Below, in pieces: positions 42,288-50,609 of a stretch of 53,355 nt of DNA (position 1 is the stretch's first letter; each line of letters starts with the position of its first letter). Source of the stretch: an uncultured Mollicutes bacterium. Its GTDB lineage: Bacteria > Bacillota_I > Bacilli_A > Acholeplasmatales > Anaeroplasmataceae. Under the pieces are notes generated by a model. The model ran no database searches, was not told the origin of the DNA, and saw only the letters and a list, made by a program, of their open reading frames with translations. Where the stretch lies: assembly GCA_900540705.1 (NCBI GenBank), contig UQGR01000006.1, positions 1 through 53,355 on the forward strand, in the 5' to 3' direction. The position numbers and the translations under genes were made by a program.

Positions 42288-42728
42288 ATCTGGTGGATAA
42301 TAGCTGAAAACCGCCGTTAAAATGATTAAAATCATAAGAAAGATGATACCATTGGAGAACCCAATTGGTGTCATTTTTTTATAGATAAAAAAGAAACCTA
42401 ATAGAACAGCTAAATAAAACAATATAATATTAACCGCATCCACATTAAAGCCTAAAAATCCACTATAGGTGTAATAGGCCACAATGATAAAGGCGATGGA
42501 AACAAAGATTGCAAATATAAAGCTGGAAACCAGCCTCTTCTTATCCTCCTTATAAAAGGGGAGACAAGCACCTAAATATAACAAGAATGGAAATAAAAGG
42601 AGTTTGGTATGCTCAAAAATACTTTCATTTCTAGGAAAGAAAAATATCGGAATCCATTCATACATAAAATGAAAAAGAGTTCCTAATGCTGATACAGTAA
42701 GAACTCCTATAATCGTTAATTTCTTCAT
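42267..42728 (-). CDS. Five-helix membrane protein (DUF6512-like)
   Basis: This protein of about 153 residues has five hydrophobic segments. FHFMYEWIPIFFFPRNESIFEH near the N-terminus, with the run FEHTKLLLFPFLL, is characteristic of the DUF6512 family, which has no known activity. The start at 42728 (ATG AAG AAA) is chosen behind GAGGTG. The 3' end overlaps hslO on the other strand. Confidence 0.7.
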   Translation of the reverse strand: MKKLTIIGVLTVSALGTLFHFMYEWIPIFFFPRNESIFEHTKLLLFPFLLYLGACLPFYKEDKKRLVSSFIFAIFVSIAFIIVAYYTYSGFLGFNVDAVNIILFYLAVLLGFFFIYKKMTPIGFSNGIIFLMILIILTAVFSYYPPDLSFFRG

Positions 42729-42769
42729 ATATAGCACCTCACTCTAAGTATGTGCTACATTCTTTCATT

Positions 42770-43390
42770 CTATGCAAAAAGCTTTATGATATAGCTTGAA
42801 AAATCCTTGACATATTCGTTGGCAATTCTAGAAAAGGTAAATACAACATAGTGCTCCTTTAACCGATATTCAATACATTCTACAAAATACTGCCATAGAT
42901 TTAAGCAAAACTCTTTTTTACCCTTCATTGCCAAGCTATTACTTTCAATTTCCTTTCGAAGAGCATCTAAAAGATTTCTTTGTTCCTTTGTCAGTTCAAA
43001 GCATGGCAGGCCATCGACCTCATCCGTAAAGACATCATTTAAGATATCATAGCTGACCTCATAGCATTCATACTCATAGGACTTATTTTCGTTTTTGACC
43101 TCTTTAAGAATCGTTTCTTCTGAAATTTCTTTTATTACATAGTATTCTTCATCCTGATCCAACCCGATGATTGTATTTATCTTCAATTCGCCTCGCTCAA
43201 AGCTGGACACAGGAATCAATAGCTTATTCCCCTCATAGAACGCTCTTATGAAAACAAAACCACCTAGAACTGGCTTATCATAAATCGTTACACACTTTGT
43301 ATTTTGAAATCGAGCAAGCTCCTTATTTCCCTTTTCAATTGTCTCATTCAGCTTTGTCTTAGCTTTGGAAAAGAAATCCTTAAATCCCAT
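42770..43390 (-). CDS. Conserved protein of unknown function
   Basis: This soluble protein of about 206 residues has no recognised family. It has an N-terminal basic helix (GFKDFFSKAKTKLNETIEKGN), then a beta-rich middle (TKCVTIYDKPVLGGFVFIRA, LLIPVSSFERGELKINTIIG) and a helical C-terminal half with LTKEQRNLLDALRKEIESN. The start at 43390 is favoured by the spacing of AGGTAGG. It follows the RecQ-like gene by 45 bp in the same direction. Confidence 0.65.
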   Translation of the reverse strand: MGFKDFFSKAKTKLNETIEKGNKELARFQNTKCVTIYDKPVLGGFVFIRAFYEGNKLLIPVSSFERGELKINTIIGLDQDEEYYVIKEISEETILKEVKNENKSYEYECYEVSYDILNDVFTDEVDGLPCFELTKEQRNLLDALRKEIESNSLAMKGKKEFCLNLWQYFVECIEYRLKEHYVVFTFSRIANEYVKDFSSYIIKLFA

Positions 43391-43435
43391 TCTCATCAAC
43401 CTACCTTTATTATATTATAAGACAAAATCCTTGGT

Positions 43436-44626
43436 TTATCTACTCCATTTTTTACAATTATCGCAGATGCAATTACATTTTTTTATCTTTTGACCAAAAT
43501 ATCTACTTATAAGCTGATGACGACACTGGCTTGAAAGACAATACTCTATCATTAATGAAAGCTTTTTTGTTTGTTCCTTTCGCACAGCTTTGTCCTCCAT
43601 TTTTTGGATAAAGTATCGTATAGTTTTTATATCCTTAAAATCAAAGAAAACAATTCCTTCTCCATAGGCACCATCTCTGGAGGCTCTTCCCATCTGCTGA
43701 ACCAAATCCTCTATCGACTGAGGAAGCTCATAGTTGATAACATAGCGGATATCTGGGATATCAATCCCCATTCCAAAAGCGTTAGTGCAAATCATAAGTG
43801 TGCAAAGACCATCCTTAAACTCCTGATAATGTTGAAATTTAAGCTCAGAATCAAGTCCTCCATGATAAATTCGATTATCTATACCTTTACTTTTTAAAAT
43901 TTGGCTTAGCTTTTCTGTCTCTAATCTTGTTAAACAATAAATGATTCCTTTGACATTTTTTTTATTTTTTAAATAAGAAATCAGCTTTGTAAGCTTGTTT
44001 GTAGTAACTACGACTCCATAAAAAAGATTTGTTCTGTCAACAGCTGTCTCAATAATCTTTGGGTTTTGAAATCCAAGATAGTGGACTATCTTTTTAACAG
44101 TAAGAGGAGGGGCTGTTGCGGTTAAAGCCATTTTTTTAGGAGCAGGGGTAATATTTTCTATAAAGTCCCTGATATTAGCATAGGCCTTTCGGAAGTCCTC
44201 AGCCCAAAGAATCGTATGTGCCTCATCTATGACGACTAGACTGATTTGAATTTTAAATATCATTTCTTTAAATTTGTGATTTAGAAGTCGCTCAGGAGAT
44301 ACATATAAGAGCTTCAGCTTGTTCTTTTGAATCAATTGGTAAATGGCAGCCTGTTCTAACTCCGTTTGACTGGAATTTAGAAATTCGGCAAGTATTTCTT
44401 TTTTCTTTAGGGCTCCTACCTGATCCTCCATAAGAGCAATCAAAGGTGTTATGACAATCGTTATCCCCTCTAGAAGCAGCGCTGGAATCTGAAAGGTAAT
44501 AGACTTCCCATAGCCTGTAGGTAACAGACCAATTACATCATGCCCCATTAAGACTTCCTTGATTATCTTTTCCTGGGGCTCCTTAAAATGGTCATAGCCA
44601 AAATATTTCTTTAAAAGCTTATCCAT
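43436..44626 (-). CDS. RecQ-type ATP-dependent DNA helicase, short form
   Basis: This 396-residue helicase has motif I LLPTGYGKSITF, motif II IDEAHTILWAEDFR, TATAPP as motif III, and ICTNAFGMGIDIPDIRYVI and QQMGRASRDG as motifs V/VI. The C-terminus carries a zinc cluster (CLSSQCRHQLISRYFG, CNCICDNC). The usual winged-helix and HRDC domains are missing, so it is shorter than classical RecQ (about 600 residues) and close to the small RecQ-like group of Bacillota. The stop codon is real and follows the zinc cluster directly. Confidence 0.9.
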   Translation of the reverse strand: MDKLLKKYFGYDHFKEPQEKIIKEVLMGHDVIGLLPTGYGKSITFQIPALLLEGITIVITPLIALMEDQVGALKKKEILAEFLNSSQTELEQAAIYQLIQKNKLKLLYVSPERLLNHKFKEMIFKIQISLVVIDEAHTILWAEDFRKAYANIRDFIENITPAPKKMALTATAPPLTVKKIVHYLGFQNPKIIETAVDRTNLFYGVVVTTNKLTKLISYLKNKKNVKGIIYCLTRLETEKLSQILKSKGIDNRIYHGGLDSELKFQHYQEFKDGLCTLMICTNAFGMGIDIPDIRYVINYELPQSIEDLVQQMGRASRDGAYGEGIVFFDFKDIKTIRYFIQKMEDKAVRKEQTKKLSLMIEYCLSSQCRHQLISRYFGQKIKKCNCICDNCKKWSR

Positions 44627-44725
44627 AATGATCTCTCCCTAATCATAGGTTCATTATATAAAAAAAAGAAAAATAGACAAAGCTTTTTCTACTGGATAAA
44701 ATAGTGTTTTTATAGGATAAAAAAA

Positions 44726-44749
44726 TCCTCTTAGAACGAGCTAAGAGGA
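44726..44749 (-). terminator. galE terminator
   Basis: TCCTCTTAG and CTAAGAGGA form a perfect 9-bp stem with a 6-nt loop, followed on the minus strand by seven T residues. Confidence 0.9.
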
Positions 44750-44758
44750 AAATATATA

Positions 44759-45775
44759 TTATTTTTCATAACCATTAGGATTTTGTTTTTGCCAGTTCCA
44801 GGAATCTCTTGCCATATCATCGATGGTATATTTCGCTTTAAAGCCTAATTCTCTATAGGCCTTTTCTGGAGAAGCGAAGCAAGCAGGGATATCTCCTTCA
44901 CGTCTTGGCTTAAAGCTGTATGGAATCTTCTTTCCTACTGCCTTTTCCACAGCGGCAAGAACCTCTAAAACACTATATCCCTTACCAGTTCCAAGGTTAT
45001 AGGTTACAAGTCCACAGCCTGTAAATAGCTTATTTAAGGCACAAACATGCCCCTCTGCTAGGTCGCAGACATGAATGTAGTCGCGAATACAGGTTCCGTC
45101 TGGAGTTGGATAGTCATTTCCAAATACACCTAATTCCTTAAGCTTACCAACAGCTACCTGTGTAATATATGGCACAAGATTATTTGGAATACCATTTGGA
45201 TTTTCTCCGATTAAGCCAGACTGATGAGCGCCAATCGGGTTAAAGTAACGCAATAAAGCAATGTTGAATTTAGGATTTACCTTAGAAAAATCTCTTAGGA
45301 TATCCTCAATCATCAGCTTGGTTCTTCCATAAGGATTAGAAACATGTAGCTCAAAATCCTCATAAATCGGAACACTTTTTGGGTCTCCATATACTGTTGC
45401 TGAAGAAGAAAATGCCAGATTGTATACCTCATACTTTGTCATCAGCTCTAAAAGATTCAAGGTAGATATCAAATTGTTTTGATAATAGCTTAGAGGAATA
45501 GAAACAGATTCTCCAACAGCCTTTAGACCAGCAAAATGAATGACTGCATCTATTTTGTTATCCTTAAAAACTTCTTCAAATTTTGCAATATCACAACAAT
45601 CGTATGGATATAGCTTTACCTTTTTTCCAGAAAGCTTTTCTACTCTCTTTAAGGATTCTTCAAAAGAGTTTACAAAATTATCAATTACAATAACATCATA
45701 GTTCTTTTCCAACAGCGTTAACACGGTGTGTGAACCGATATATCCGGCTCCACCAGTCACTAATATTGTTTTCAT
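44759..45775 (-). CDS. galE: UDP-glucose 4-epimerase
   Basis: This 338-residue NAD-dependent epimerase interconverts UDP-glucose and UDP-galactose. The Rossmann motif is VTGGAGYIGSHTV, the catalytic Ser lies in LAFSSSATVYGD and the catalytic pair YGRTK (Tyr and Lys) follows. NPIGAHQSGLIGE and RDYIHVCDLAEGH are typical of GalE. It lies where rpoB would be expected after ybxB in many Bacilli, with its own strong terminator. Confidence 0.95.
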   Translation of the reverse strand: MKTILVTGGAGYIGSHTVLTLLEKNYDVIVIDNFVNSFEESLKRVEKLSGKKVKLYPYDCCDIAKFEEVFKDNKIDAVIHFAGLKAVGESVSIPLSYYQNNLISTLNLLELMTKYEVYNLAFSSSATVYGDPKSVPIYEDFELHVSNPYGRTKLMIEDILRDFSKVNPKFNIALLRYFNPIGAHQSGLIGENPNGIPNNLVPYITQVAVGKLKELGVFGNDYPTPDGTCIRDYIHVCDLAEGHVCALNKLFTGCGLVTYNLGTGKGYSVLEVLAAVEKAVGKKIPYSFKPRREGDIPACFASPEKAYRELGFKAKYTIDDMARDSWNWQKQNPNGYEK

Positions 45776-45826
45776 ATTTTCACCTCATATTATATGTATT
45801 TTAACATATATCTTTCTAGATTGCAA

Positions 45827-46429
45827 TTATTTGACAGCCCGAAGTATATAGTAACCCTTATCTCGCTTGACAATTTCACAATTTCCAAAAAGCTTTTCTA
45901 TATACTCTTTAGAGGAGGGGGCTCCCTGCTTCTTTTGAATTACAACCCATAGCTCGCCACCAGCAAGCAAATGCTGGTAAGCACCTTCATAGATTGCAAA
46001 TACCACCTGTTTTCCAGCTCGAATCGGAGGATTGGTTACAATACTTGAGAATACTTCCTTTTCGGCAATTGCTGAATAAAGGTTACTATGGAGAACCTCA
46101 GCTGTCACCTTATTTTCCTGAATATTTTTTTGAATCAACCCGACAGCTCTTTCATTGATTTCTGCCATAAGCACTGGCTTGTCATATAATCTGGATAGGA
46201 CAATTCCTATCGCACCATAGCCTGCCCCCATGTCTAGAATAGGTGCATTTATAGTATTTGGCAAAAATGTGGAAAGCATAACAAAAGAGCCATAATCTAT
46301 ATATTTCTTCGAAAAAACCCCATCATCTGTATGAAATTTAAAGGATTCTTTTTTAAAATGAAATTCAAAGAATGTCGGATTAGAATGTAAACCATCCTGA
46401 TTTTCTTCATAGTAATGATAGTTTCCCAT
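45827..46429 (-). CDS. YbxB/RsmC-like rRNA methyltransferase
   Basis: This 200-residue methyltransferase has SAM motif ILDMGAGYGAIGIVL and the catalytic VTNPPIRAGK, which corresponds to NPPF/NPPI of m2G methyltransferases acting on 16S rRNA. The N-terminal HYYEENQDGLHSNP is typical of YbxB. This gene follows rplL in many Bacilli and the same arrangement is seen here. Confidence 0.88.
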   Translation of the reverse strand: MGNYHYYEENQDGLHSNPTFFEFHFKKESFKFHTDDGVFSKKYIDYGSFVMLSTFLPNTINAPILDMGAGYGAIGIVLSRLYDKPVLMAEINERAVGLIQKNIQENKVTAEVLHSNLYSAIAEKEVFSSIVTNPPIRAGKQVVFAIYEGAYQHLLAGGELWVVIQKKQGAPSSKEYIEKLFGNCEIVKRDKGYYILRAVK

Positions 46430-46457
46430 ATAAGTTATCCCCCTTTATAAGAGAATA

Positions 46458-46479
46458 GACCTGAGGGTCTCCTCAGGTC
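46458..46479 (-). terminator. Stem-loop after rplL
   Basis: GACCTGAGG and CCTCAGGTC form a perfect 9-bp stem with a 4-nt loop. The T tract on the minus strand is weak (TATTCTCTTAT), so it may be a partial terminator that lowers ybxB expression. Confidence 0.6.
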
Positions 46480-46500
46480 ATTTCTTTTTTAAGTTTAAAA

Positions 46501-46866
46501 TTACTTAAGTTCTACAGTAGCGCCTGCAGCTTCTAACTTAGCCTTTAATTCTTCAGCCTCTGCCTTAGAAATCTTTTCCTTAACAGGCTTTGGTGCGCCA
46601 TCAACTAAATCCTTAGACTCCTTTAAGCCTAAACCAGTTACTTCCTTAACAACCTTGATTACACCTAACTTAGCAGCACCTGCATTTGTTAAGATTACAT
46701 CAAATTCAGTTTGTTCAGCAGCGGCAGCACCAGCAGCTGGAGCAGCAGCAACAGCACTTGGATCAATACCAAATTCGTCCTTCATAGCGTCAACTAATTC
46801 TTTAATTTCAAGAATAGTCATTTCCTTTAATGATTCAATAAATACTTCTTTTGTTAACTTAGCCAT
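46501..46866 (-). CDS. rplL: Ribosomal protein bL12 (L7/L12)
   Basis: This 121-residue stalk protein has an N-terminal dimerisation domain (MAKLTKEVFIESLKEMTILE), an Ala-rich hinge (AAAPAAGAAAAEQ) and a C-terminal factor-binding domain with KLGVIKVVKEVTGLGLKESK. It forms the stalk with L10 and recruits translation factors. It is 27 bp after rplJ behind GGAGG. Confidence 0.98.
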   Translation of the reverse strand: MAKLTKEVFIESLKEMTILEIKELVDAMKDEFGIDPSAVAAAPAAGAAAAEQTEFDVILTNAGAAKLGVIKVVKEVTGLGLKESKDLVDGAPKPVKEKISKAEAEELKAKLEAAGATVELK

Positions 46867-46893
46867 TTTAATTTTCCTCCATTATTTTTAAAT

Positions 46894-47385
46894 TTAAGCT
46901 TCTTGACCTTTTTCAACTAGCATATTTAAGCCGATTGCCAACTGTCTAACAGTACCAAGCATACCAGCAGCTAATTGTGTTAATAAAGTTTCATAAGATG
47001 GTAATTGAGATAATGTCTTCAACTGGTCAAATGAGAAAACATCTCCATCAACTACACCCTTTACTACCTGAACCTTGTCATTTTCTCCTGCAGCCTTGAA
47101 TAAAATCTTAGCTGGAGCTACAACATCGTCCTTAGAAAATGCAATTGCAACAGGTCCAGTGAATGCATCCTCTAAATCGTAGCCACACTCTTTGGCAGCA
47201 CGTCTAGAAATGTTGTTTTTAATTACTGAAATCTCGCAGCCAGAAGCGCGCATATCTCTACGTAACTGCTGAAACTTTTCAACGGTTAAGCCCTGATACT
47301 TAAACGCAACAACTGCAGCAGAATCTTTCATTCTCTGGCTTACTTCTGCAACTTCATTTTGTTTCTTTAACAAAATTTCTTTCAT
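46894..47385 (-). CDS. rplJ: Ribosomal protein uL10
   Basis: This 163-residue protein is the base of the L7/L12 stalk. VVAFKYQGLTVEKFQQLRRD, VIKNNISRRAAKE and the C-terminal helices (LLTQLAAGMLGTVRQLAIGL) are typical. It is preceded by the L10 leader with its own attenuating hairpin and an AGGAGG site. The L10-L12 complex normally binds that leader to repress its own synthesis. Confidence 0.97.
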   Translation of the reverse strand: MKEILLKKQNEVAEVSQRMKDSAAVVAFKYQGLTVEKFQQLRRDMRASGCEISVIKNNISRRAAKECGYDLEDAFTGPVAIAFSKDDVVAPAKILFKAAGENDKVQVVKGVVDGDVFSFDQLKTLSQLPSYETLLTQLAAGMLGTVRQLAIGLNMLVEKGQEA

Positions 47386-47412
47386 TGATTTACCTCCTAA
47401 ATAAATTTAATG

Positions 47413-47513
47413 AAAAAACTTCTCACCGAGGGCGAGAAGTCATAAATAACTCTTTTATCGCTTACCTCGGTAGAAATTAAGTGCTATACAGCACACCTAC
47501 TGTCTTCGGTTCT
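47413..47513 (-). ncRNA. Ribosomal protein L10 leader with terminator
   Basis: The minus strand begins AGAACCGAAGACAGTAGGTG and contains CTACCGAGGTAAGC, the conserved kink-turn-bearing parts of the L10 leader. It ends with ACTTCTC...GAGAAGT (47419-47440) followed by six T residues, an intrinsic terminator. L10(L12)4 binding to the upper part would shift the balance to termination. Confidence 0.88.
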
Positions 47514-47519
47514 AATATT

Positions 47520-48215
47520 TTACTTCTTAGTGATTGATTCTGAGTCAACCTTGATACCAGGTCCCATAGTAGATGCAACAGATACATTCTTTACATATGA
47601 GCCTTTTACAGTTGAAGGCCGAGCTTTAACTAAAGCTTCGTAAACTGCCTTTAAATTTTCCTGAAGCTTGTCAGCACCAAATGAAACCTTACCGATTGTC
47701 ATCTGAATATTACCAACCTTGTCAGGACGGTATTCAACCTTACCTGCCTTGATTTCCTTAACTGCCTGAGCAACATTCATTGTTACTGTTCCAGTCTTAG
47801 GGTTTGGCATTAAGCCCTTAGGTCCTAATACTCTACCTAAGCGTCCTAGCTCACCCATCATATCTGGTGTTGCAACAATAACATCAAACTCAAACCATCC
47901 CTGATTGATTTTAACAATCATATCAGAATCACCAACGAAATCTGCTCCAGCCTCTTTTGCTTCAGCCTGCTTTGCACCACGGCAAACAACTAAAACCTTA
48001 CGAGTTTTTCCAGTTCCGTTTGGTAATACGATTGCACCACGAATGTTTTGTTCAGCCTTACGTGGGTCAATGTTTAAACGGAAAGCAACATCAACAGATG
48101 CGTCAAACTTAGCAGTAGAGGTCTTACAAGCTAAATCTAATGCTTCATTAGCACTATAAACCTTTGAACCATCTACAAGCTTAGCGGCTTCAACGTATTT
48201 TTTTCCTCTCTTCAT
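47520..48215 (-). CDS. rplA: Ribosomal protein uL1
   Basis: This 231-residue protein binds 23S rRNA at the L1 stalk and, in many bacteria, represses its own operon. MKRGKKYVEAAKLVDGSKVY, PNGTGKTRKVLVVCRGA, RLGRVLGPKGLMPNPKTGTV and VEYRPDKVGNIQ are highly conserved. The start at 48215 follows AGGAGG and gives the standard N-terminus. In-frame sequence upstream to 48260 is non-coding leader. Confidence 0.98.
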   Translation of the reverse strand: MKRGKKYVEAAKLVDGSKVYSANEALDLACKTSTAKFDASVDVAFRLNIDPRKAEQNIRGAIVLPNGTGKTRKVLVVCRGAKQAEAKEAGADFVGDSDMIVKINQGWFEFDVIVATPDMMGELGRLGRVLGPKGLMPNPKTGTVTMNVAQAVKEIKAGKVEYRPDKVGNIQMTIGKVSFGADKLQENLKAVYEALVKARPSTVKGSYVKNVSVASTMGPGIKVDSESITKK

Positions 48216-48232
48216 ATTATTCCTCCTAAAAT

Positions 48233-48258
48233 GTGGTCTAAGCGGGAATTCCTCCCAC
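48233..48258 (-). promoter_or_regulatory. Candidate L1 target site upstream of rplA
   Basis: On the minus strand GTGGGAGGAATTCCCGC leads to GACCAC. The outer GTGG...CCAC pairs and the conserved GGGAGGA bulge match the longer element in front of rplK (48742-48780), as expected for a feedback site that mimics the L1-binding part of 23S rRNA. Confidence 0.55.
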
Positions 48259-48289
48259 AAATTTAGGCTGTTATTAACAACCTTAGAAA

Positions 48290-48715
48290 TTAATCTTCAA
48301 CGACAATGCCCATATTTCTAGCAGTTCCAGCAATAATGTTTGTAGCTGCTTCAATATCGTTTGCATTTAAGTCAGGCATCTTCATCTCTGCTATTTCTCT
48401 TGCCTTTTGTCTAGATATTTTTGCTACTGTGTGCTTCTTAGAATTCTCAGAACCCTTATCAATTCCTGCAGCCTTCTTTAATAAATCAGAAGCTGGTGGA
48501 GTCTTTACTACAAAAGTAAAGGAACGGTCTTCGTAAACTGAGATAACTACTGGTAGCATATATCCCATTTTATCCTTTGTTTGGTCATTGAATTGAGAAC
48601 AAAAGCCTGGAATATTTACACCTGCTTGTCCTAAAGCTGGACCTACTGGTGGAGCTGGATTAGCTTTGCCGGCTTGAATTTGTAATTTTACTACCTTTAC
48701 AACCTTCTTTGCCAT
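48290..48715 (-). CDS. rplK: Ribosomal protein uL11
   Basis: This 141-residue protein forms the base of the GTPase centre. KLQIQAGKANPAPPVGPALG and TPPASDLLKKAAGI are typical, and the length is standard. It is the first gene of the rplK-rplA operon behind a GGAGG site and a sigma-A promoter. Confidence 0.98.
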   Translation of the reverse strand: MAKKVVKVVKLQIQAGKANPAPPVGPALGQAGVNIPGFCSQFNDQTKDKMGYMLPVVISVYEDRSFTFVVKTPPASDLLKKAAGIDKGSENSKKHTVAKISRQKAREIAEMKMPDLNANDIEAATNIIAGTARNMGIVVED

Positions 48716-48741
48716 AATTGTTTCCTCCTTCTTTCAATGAT

Positions 48742-48780
48742 GTGGTTCAACAGATTCTATTCTGTTAAGAATCCTCCCAC
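48742..48780 (-). promoter_or_regulatory. Candidate L1 target site in the rplK leader
   Basis: On the minus strand GTGGGAGGATTC begins a stem closed by GAACCAC, with an inner hairpin built from AACAGA/TCTGTT. It shares GTGGGAGGA and CCAC with the site before rplA. An L1 site in the L11 leader is the classical arrangement for autogenous control. Confidence 0.6.
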
Positions 48781-48812
48781 TCAACGTGCATATTACATAC
48801 ACATGCTTTTAA

Positions 48813-48841
48813 ATTATATCAAAATCAAATGCTAGTGTCAA
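48813..48841 (-). promoter_or_regulatory. Consensus sigma-A promoter of the rplK operon
   Basis: On the minus strand TTGACA (48841-48836), a 17-bp spacer and TATAAT (48818-48813) are both perfect consensus boxes. This suits a high-output ribosomal operon. Confidence 0.92.
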
Positions 48842-48860
48842 TTATTTTTTGACACTTTTC

Positions 48861-50069
48861 TTAAAATAATTTGACATTTTCACTCACCGCATTTTCTATT
48901 AGTTCAAAGCTTGCCAGCGGCTTACTTAGAGCCTTAAAAACAATAAATAATAATAAGCTTTGTGGCAATAAATAAAGAACATTTTTAGGAAGAGAGGTGA
49001 GTGTCATATACGTGATATAGGCATCAAAATCTAACTGATAAAGAATCCTCCACCATAAACAGCCAAGTCCAACATTCACAAAAATATTTACAAAGAATCT
49101 TGCGGCAAGGCAATTGGCAAAAGTAATTCTCTTTCGATAAAAGCAGATTCCATAAATAAAGCCTGACAGCATAGCATCTAGGGTATATCCAAAGAAAAAC
49201 ATACCCGAAGGATGAATAAAGTATCCGATTGTGTCCGAACAAAAGCCTATGAAAAGCCCACATAAAGGCCCATAGATTAAGGATATAGCCGCAAAGAACA
49301 GATAGGTAAAGCCTATCCCAAGACTGCCAAAGCCTGAAGGAATAGGTATCAGCTTGCATAATAGCATCATACTGAATAATAAACTAATTATACAAAGATT
49401 TTTCACATTGGCCATAAAACTAGCGGCCTTTTTCCAATAGCTGAGATGAAAGATAGATTTATAAATTTTATCGTTATCCTCTATGTCTATAAAGGTTACT
49501 TCTTTTTTGATAAGGATTGCACATATGACGCTTAGACAAATCAAGAATAATCCAACTGCTGAAGTGATACCTCCAATGATAAAAGGATTCTGATAGTCTA
49601 TTAGCTCAACCTCTTTATAGTCTAAGCTTAAATTAGAATAGCTGTAAATCAAGTTGAAATAATTTTTCACCCGGTTCTCTCCCGGATTCACCACTCCTGT
49701 TTTACTACTCACAAGATTGGGAAAATACATCTTTAAAACTGTAACTTCATATTCATCTGCTGAAATTTGATTCAGCTTTGCAGTAGAAAGCATTGAAGGA
49801 TAGTCTATATTTGCATAGCTTATTTTTTTATAAGTAGAATTTGTTTCAGCCAGCTTATTGTTTTCGTCAATTTTTTCTATTGTATCTTGAAAAAACTTTT
49901 CATCTGTCAAAACAGAGAGGTTCCCCTCTTCTGTAGAAAAGCGATAGGAATATCTAGACACTCCATTATTGTAAAAATAATCTGTTACAAAATACCCTCC
50001 CAAAAATAGGGTGATAACAAATAGGATTATAACCAGCTTATACCGATTTAAAATTTTTAAAAAAAGCAT
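48861..50069 (-). CDS. folT: FolT-type folate ECF transporter S component with N-terminal extracytoplasmic domain
   Basis: This 402-residue protein is about twice the length of a normal S component. The C-terminal half (about 215-402) is FolT-like: FGSLGIGFTYLFFAAISLIYGP, GFCSDTIGYFIHPSGMFFFGYTLDAML and an ending LPQSLLLFIVFKALSKPL. Such subunits bind folate and join a shared energising module (EcfA/A'/T). The N-terminal half has a helix (about 12-32), an extracytoplasmic region (about 33-160) and a second helix (about 165-190), like a polysaccharide co-polymerase layout, and is not part of any S component I know. A THF riboswitch precedes the gene, which supports the folate assignment independently. 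Confidence 0.85.
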   Translation of the reverse strand: MLFLKILNRYKLVIILFVITLFLGGYFVTDYFYNNGVSRYSYRFSTEEGNLSVLTDEKFFQDTIEKIDENNKLAETNSTYKKISYANIDYPSMLSTAKLNQISADEYEVTVLKMYFPNLVSSKTGVVNPGENRVKNYFNLIYSYSNLSLDYKEVELIDYQNPFIIGGITSAVGLFLICLSVICAILIKKEVTFIDIEDNDKIYKSIFHLSYWKKAASFMANVKNLCIISLLFSMMLLCKLIPIPSGFGSLGIGFTYLFFAAISLIYGPLCGLFIGFCSDTIGYFIHPSGMFFFGYTLDAMLSGFIYGICFYRKRITFANCLAARFFVNIFVNVGLGCLWWRILYQLDFDAYITYMTLTSLPKNVLYLLPQSLLLFIVFKALSKPLASFELIENAVSENVKLF

Positions 50070-50076
50070 AATAAAA

Positions 50077-50197
50077 GACCTCCTTAAAGAGATCCACCAT
50101 AAATATTACAGCGGATACAGGAAATCACCGCCACAAATGTGTTCGTCAATACCAACCTTCCCATGGTAAAGCACTTAACGCGATTCCCCTACTCTGT
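50077..50197 (-). ncRNA. THF riboswitch with ribosome-site sequestering hairpin
   Basis: The minus strand reads AGAGTAG, then AATCGCGTTAAGTG, GGGAAGGTTGG, ACGAACAC and GCGGTGATTTCCTGTATCCGC. These are the ordered conserved blocks of the tetrahydrofolate riboswitch, with variation in loops. After the aptamer, GATCTC (50094-50089) pairs with GAGGTC (50082-50077), which hides the folT ribosome site. Folate binding would thus block translation. Confidence 0.9.
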
Positions 50198-50262
50198 TTA
50201 ATGGTTTGATTATATCTTATTTAAAGATAAATAACAAGATACTTTTAAAAGAAATAAAAAAA

Positions 50263-50280
50263 CAAGCTTCATTGAGCTTG
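50263..50280 (-). terminator. Terminator after the coat-like gene
   Basis: CAAGCT and AGCTTG pair around a 6-nt loop, followed on the minus strand by seven T residues, 15 bp after the stop codon. Confidence 0.75.
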
Positions 50281-50294
50281 CAAGTTAAATATAG

Positions 50295-50609
50295 TTAGAA
50301 ACCAAAAGGCACATTGCCCATTGGAGGAACTACTCCCTGAAATCCAGGTGTCTGTGGTCCAAAGTTAGGCATAGACTGAGCTAATCCTTCTGTCCCAACA
50401 TTTCCCTGGTATTGTCCCTGCATCATAGGTTGCTGCGGAAATTGTGGATACATAACAGGTTGCTGATACATTGGCTGCCCCTGAACATATTCATTAATCA
50501 TTACATTTTCAGCTGATGTTGAATATGTAGGAATATTAATGTGACGCTTTACACAATTATTGACTACATGTGTTTGTATCAACTTAAGTGTATTAAATTC
50601 TATAGTCAT
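50295..50609 (-). CDS. Pro/Gln/Met-rich small protein, possibly spore coat
   Basis: This protein has up to 104 residues, with no firm family. The first half has THVVNNCVKRHINIPTYSTS, loosely like CotD-type spore-coat proteins with His-x-Cys repeats. The second half is a low-complexity stretch rich in Gln, Pro, Met, Tyr and Gly (PMYQQPVMYPQFPQQPMM). The composition suits an extracellular or coat layer protein that can be cross-linked. The ribosome site for the first ATG is poorly placed, so the true start may be internal. The coat assignment is inference only. Confidence 0.5.
   Translation of the reverse strand: MTIEFNTLKLIQTHVVNNCVKRHINIPTYSTSAENVMINEYVQGQPMYQQPVMYPQFPQQPMMQGQYQGNVGTEGLAQSMPNFGPQTPGFQGVVPPMGNVPFGF

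Noticed and set aside
46655..46891. Plus-strand frame opposite rplL
   Set aside because: It is the complement of the Ala-rich hinge of L7/L12.
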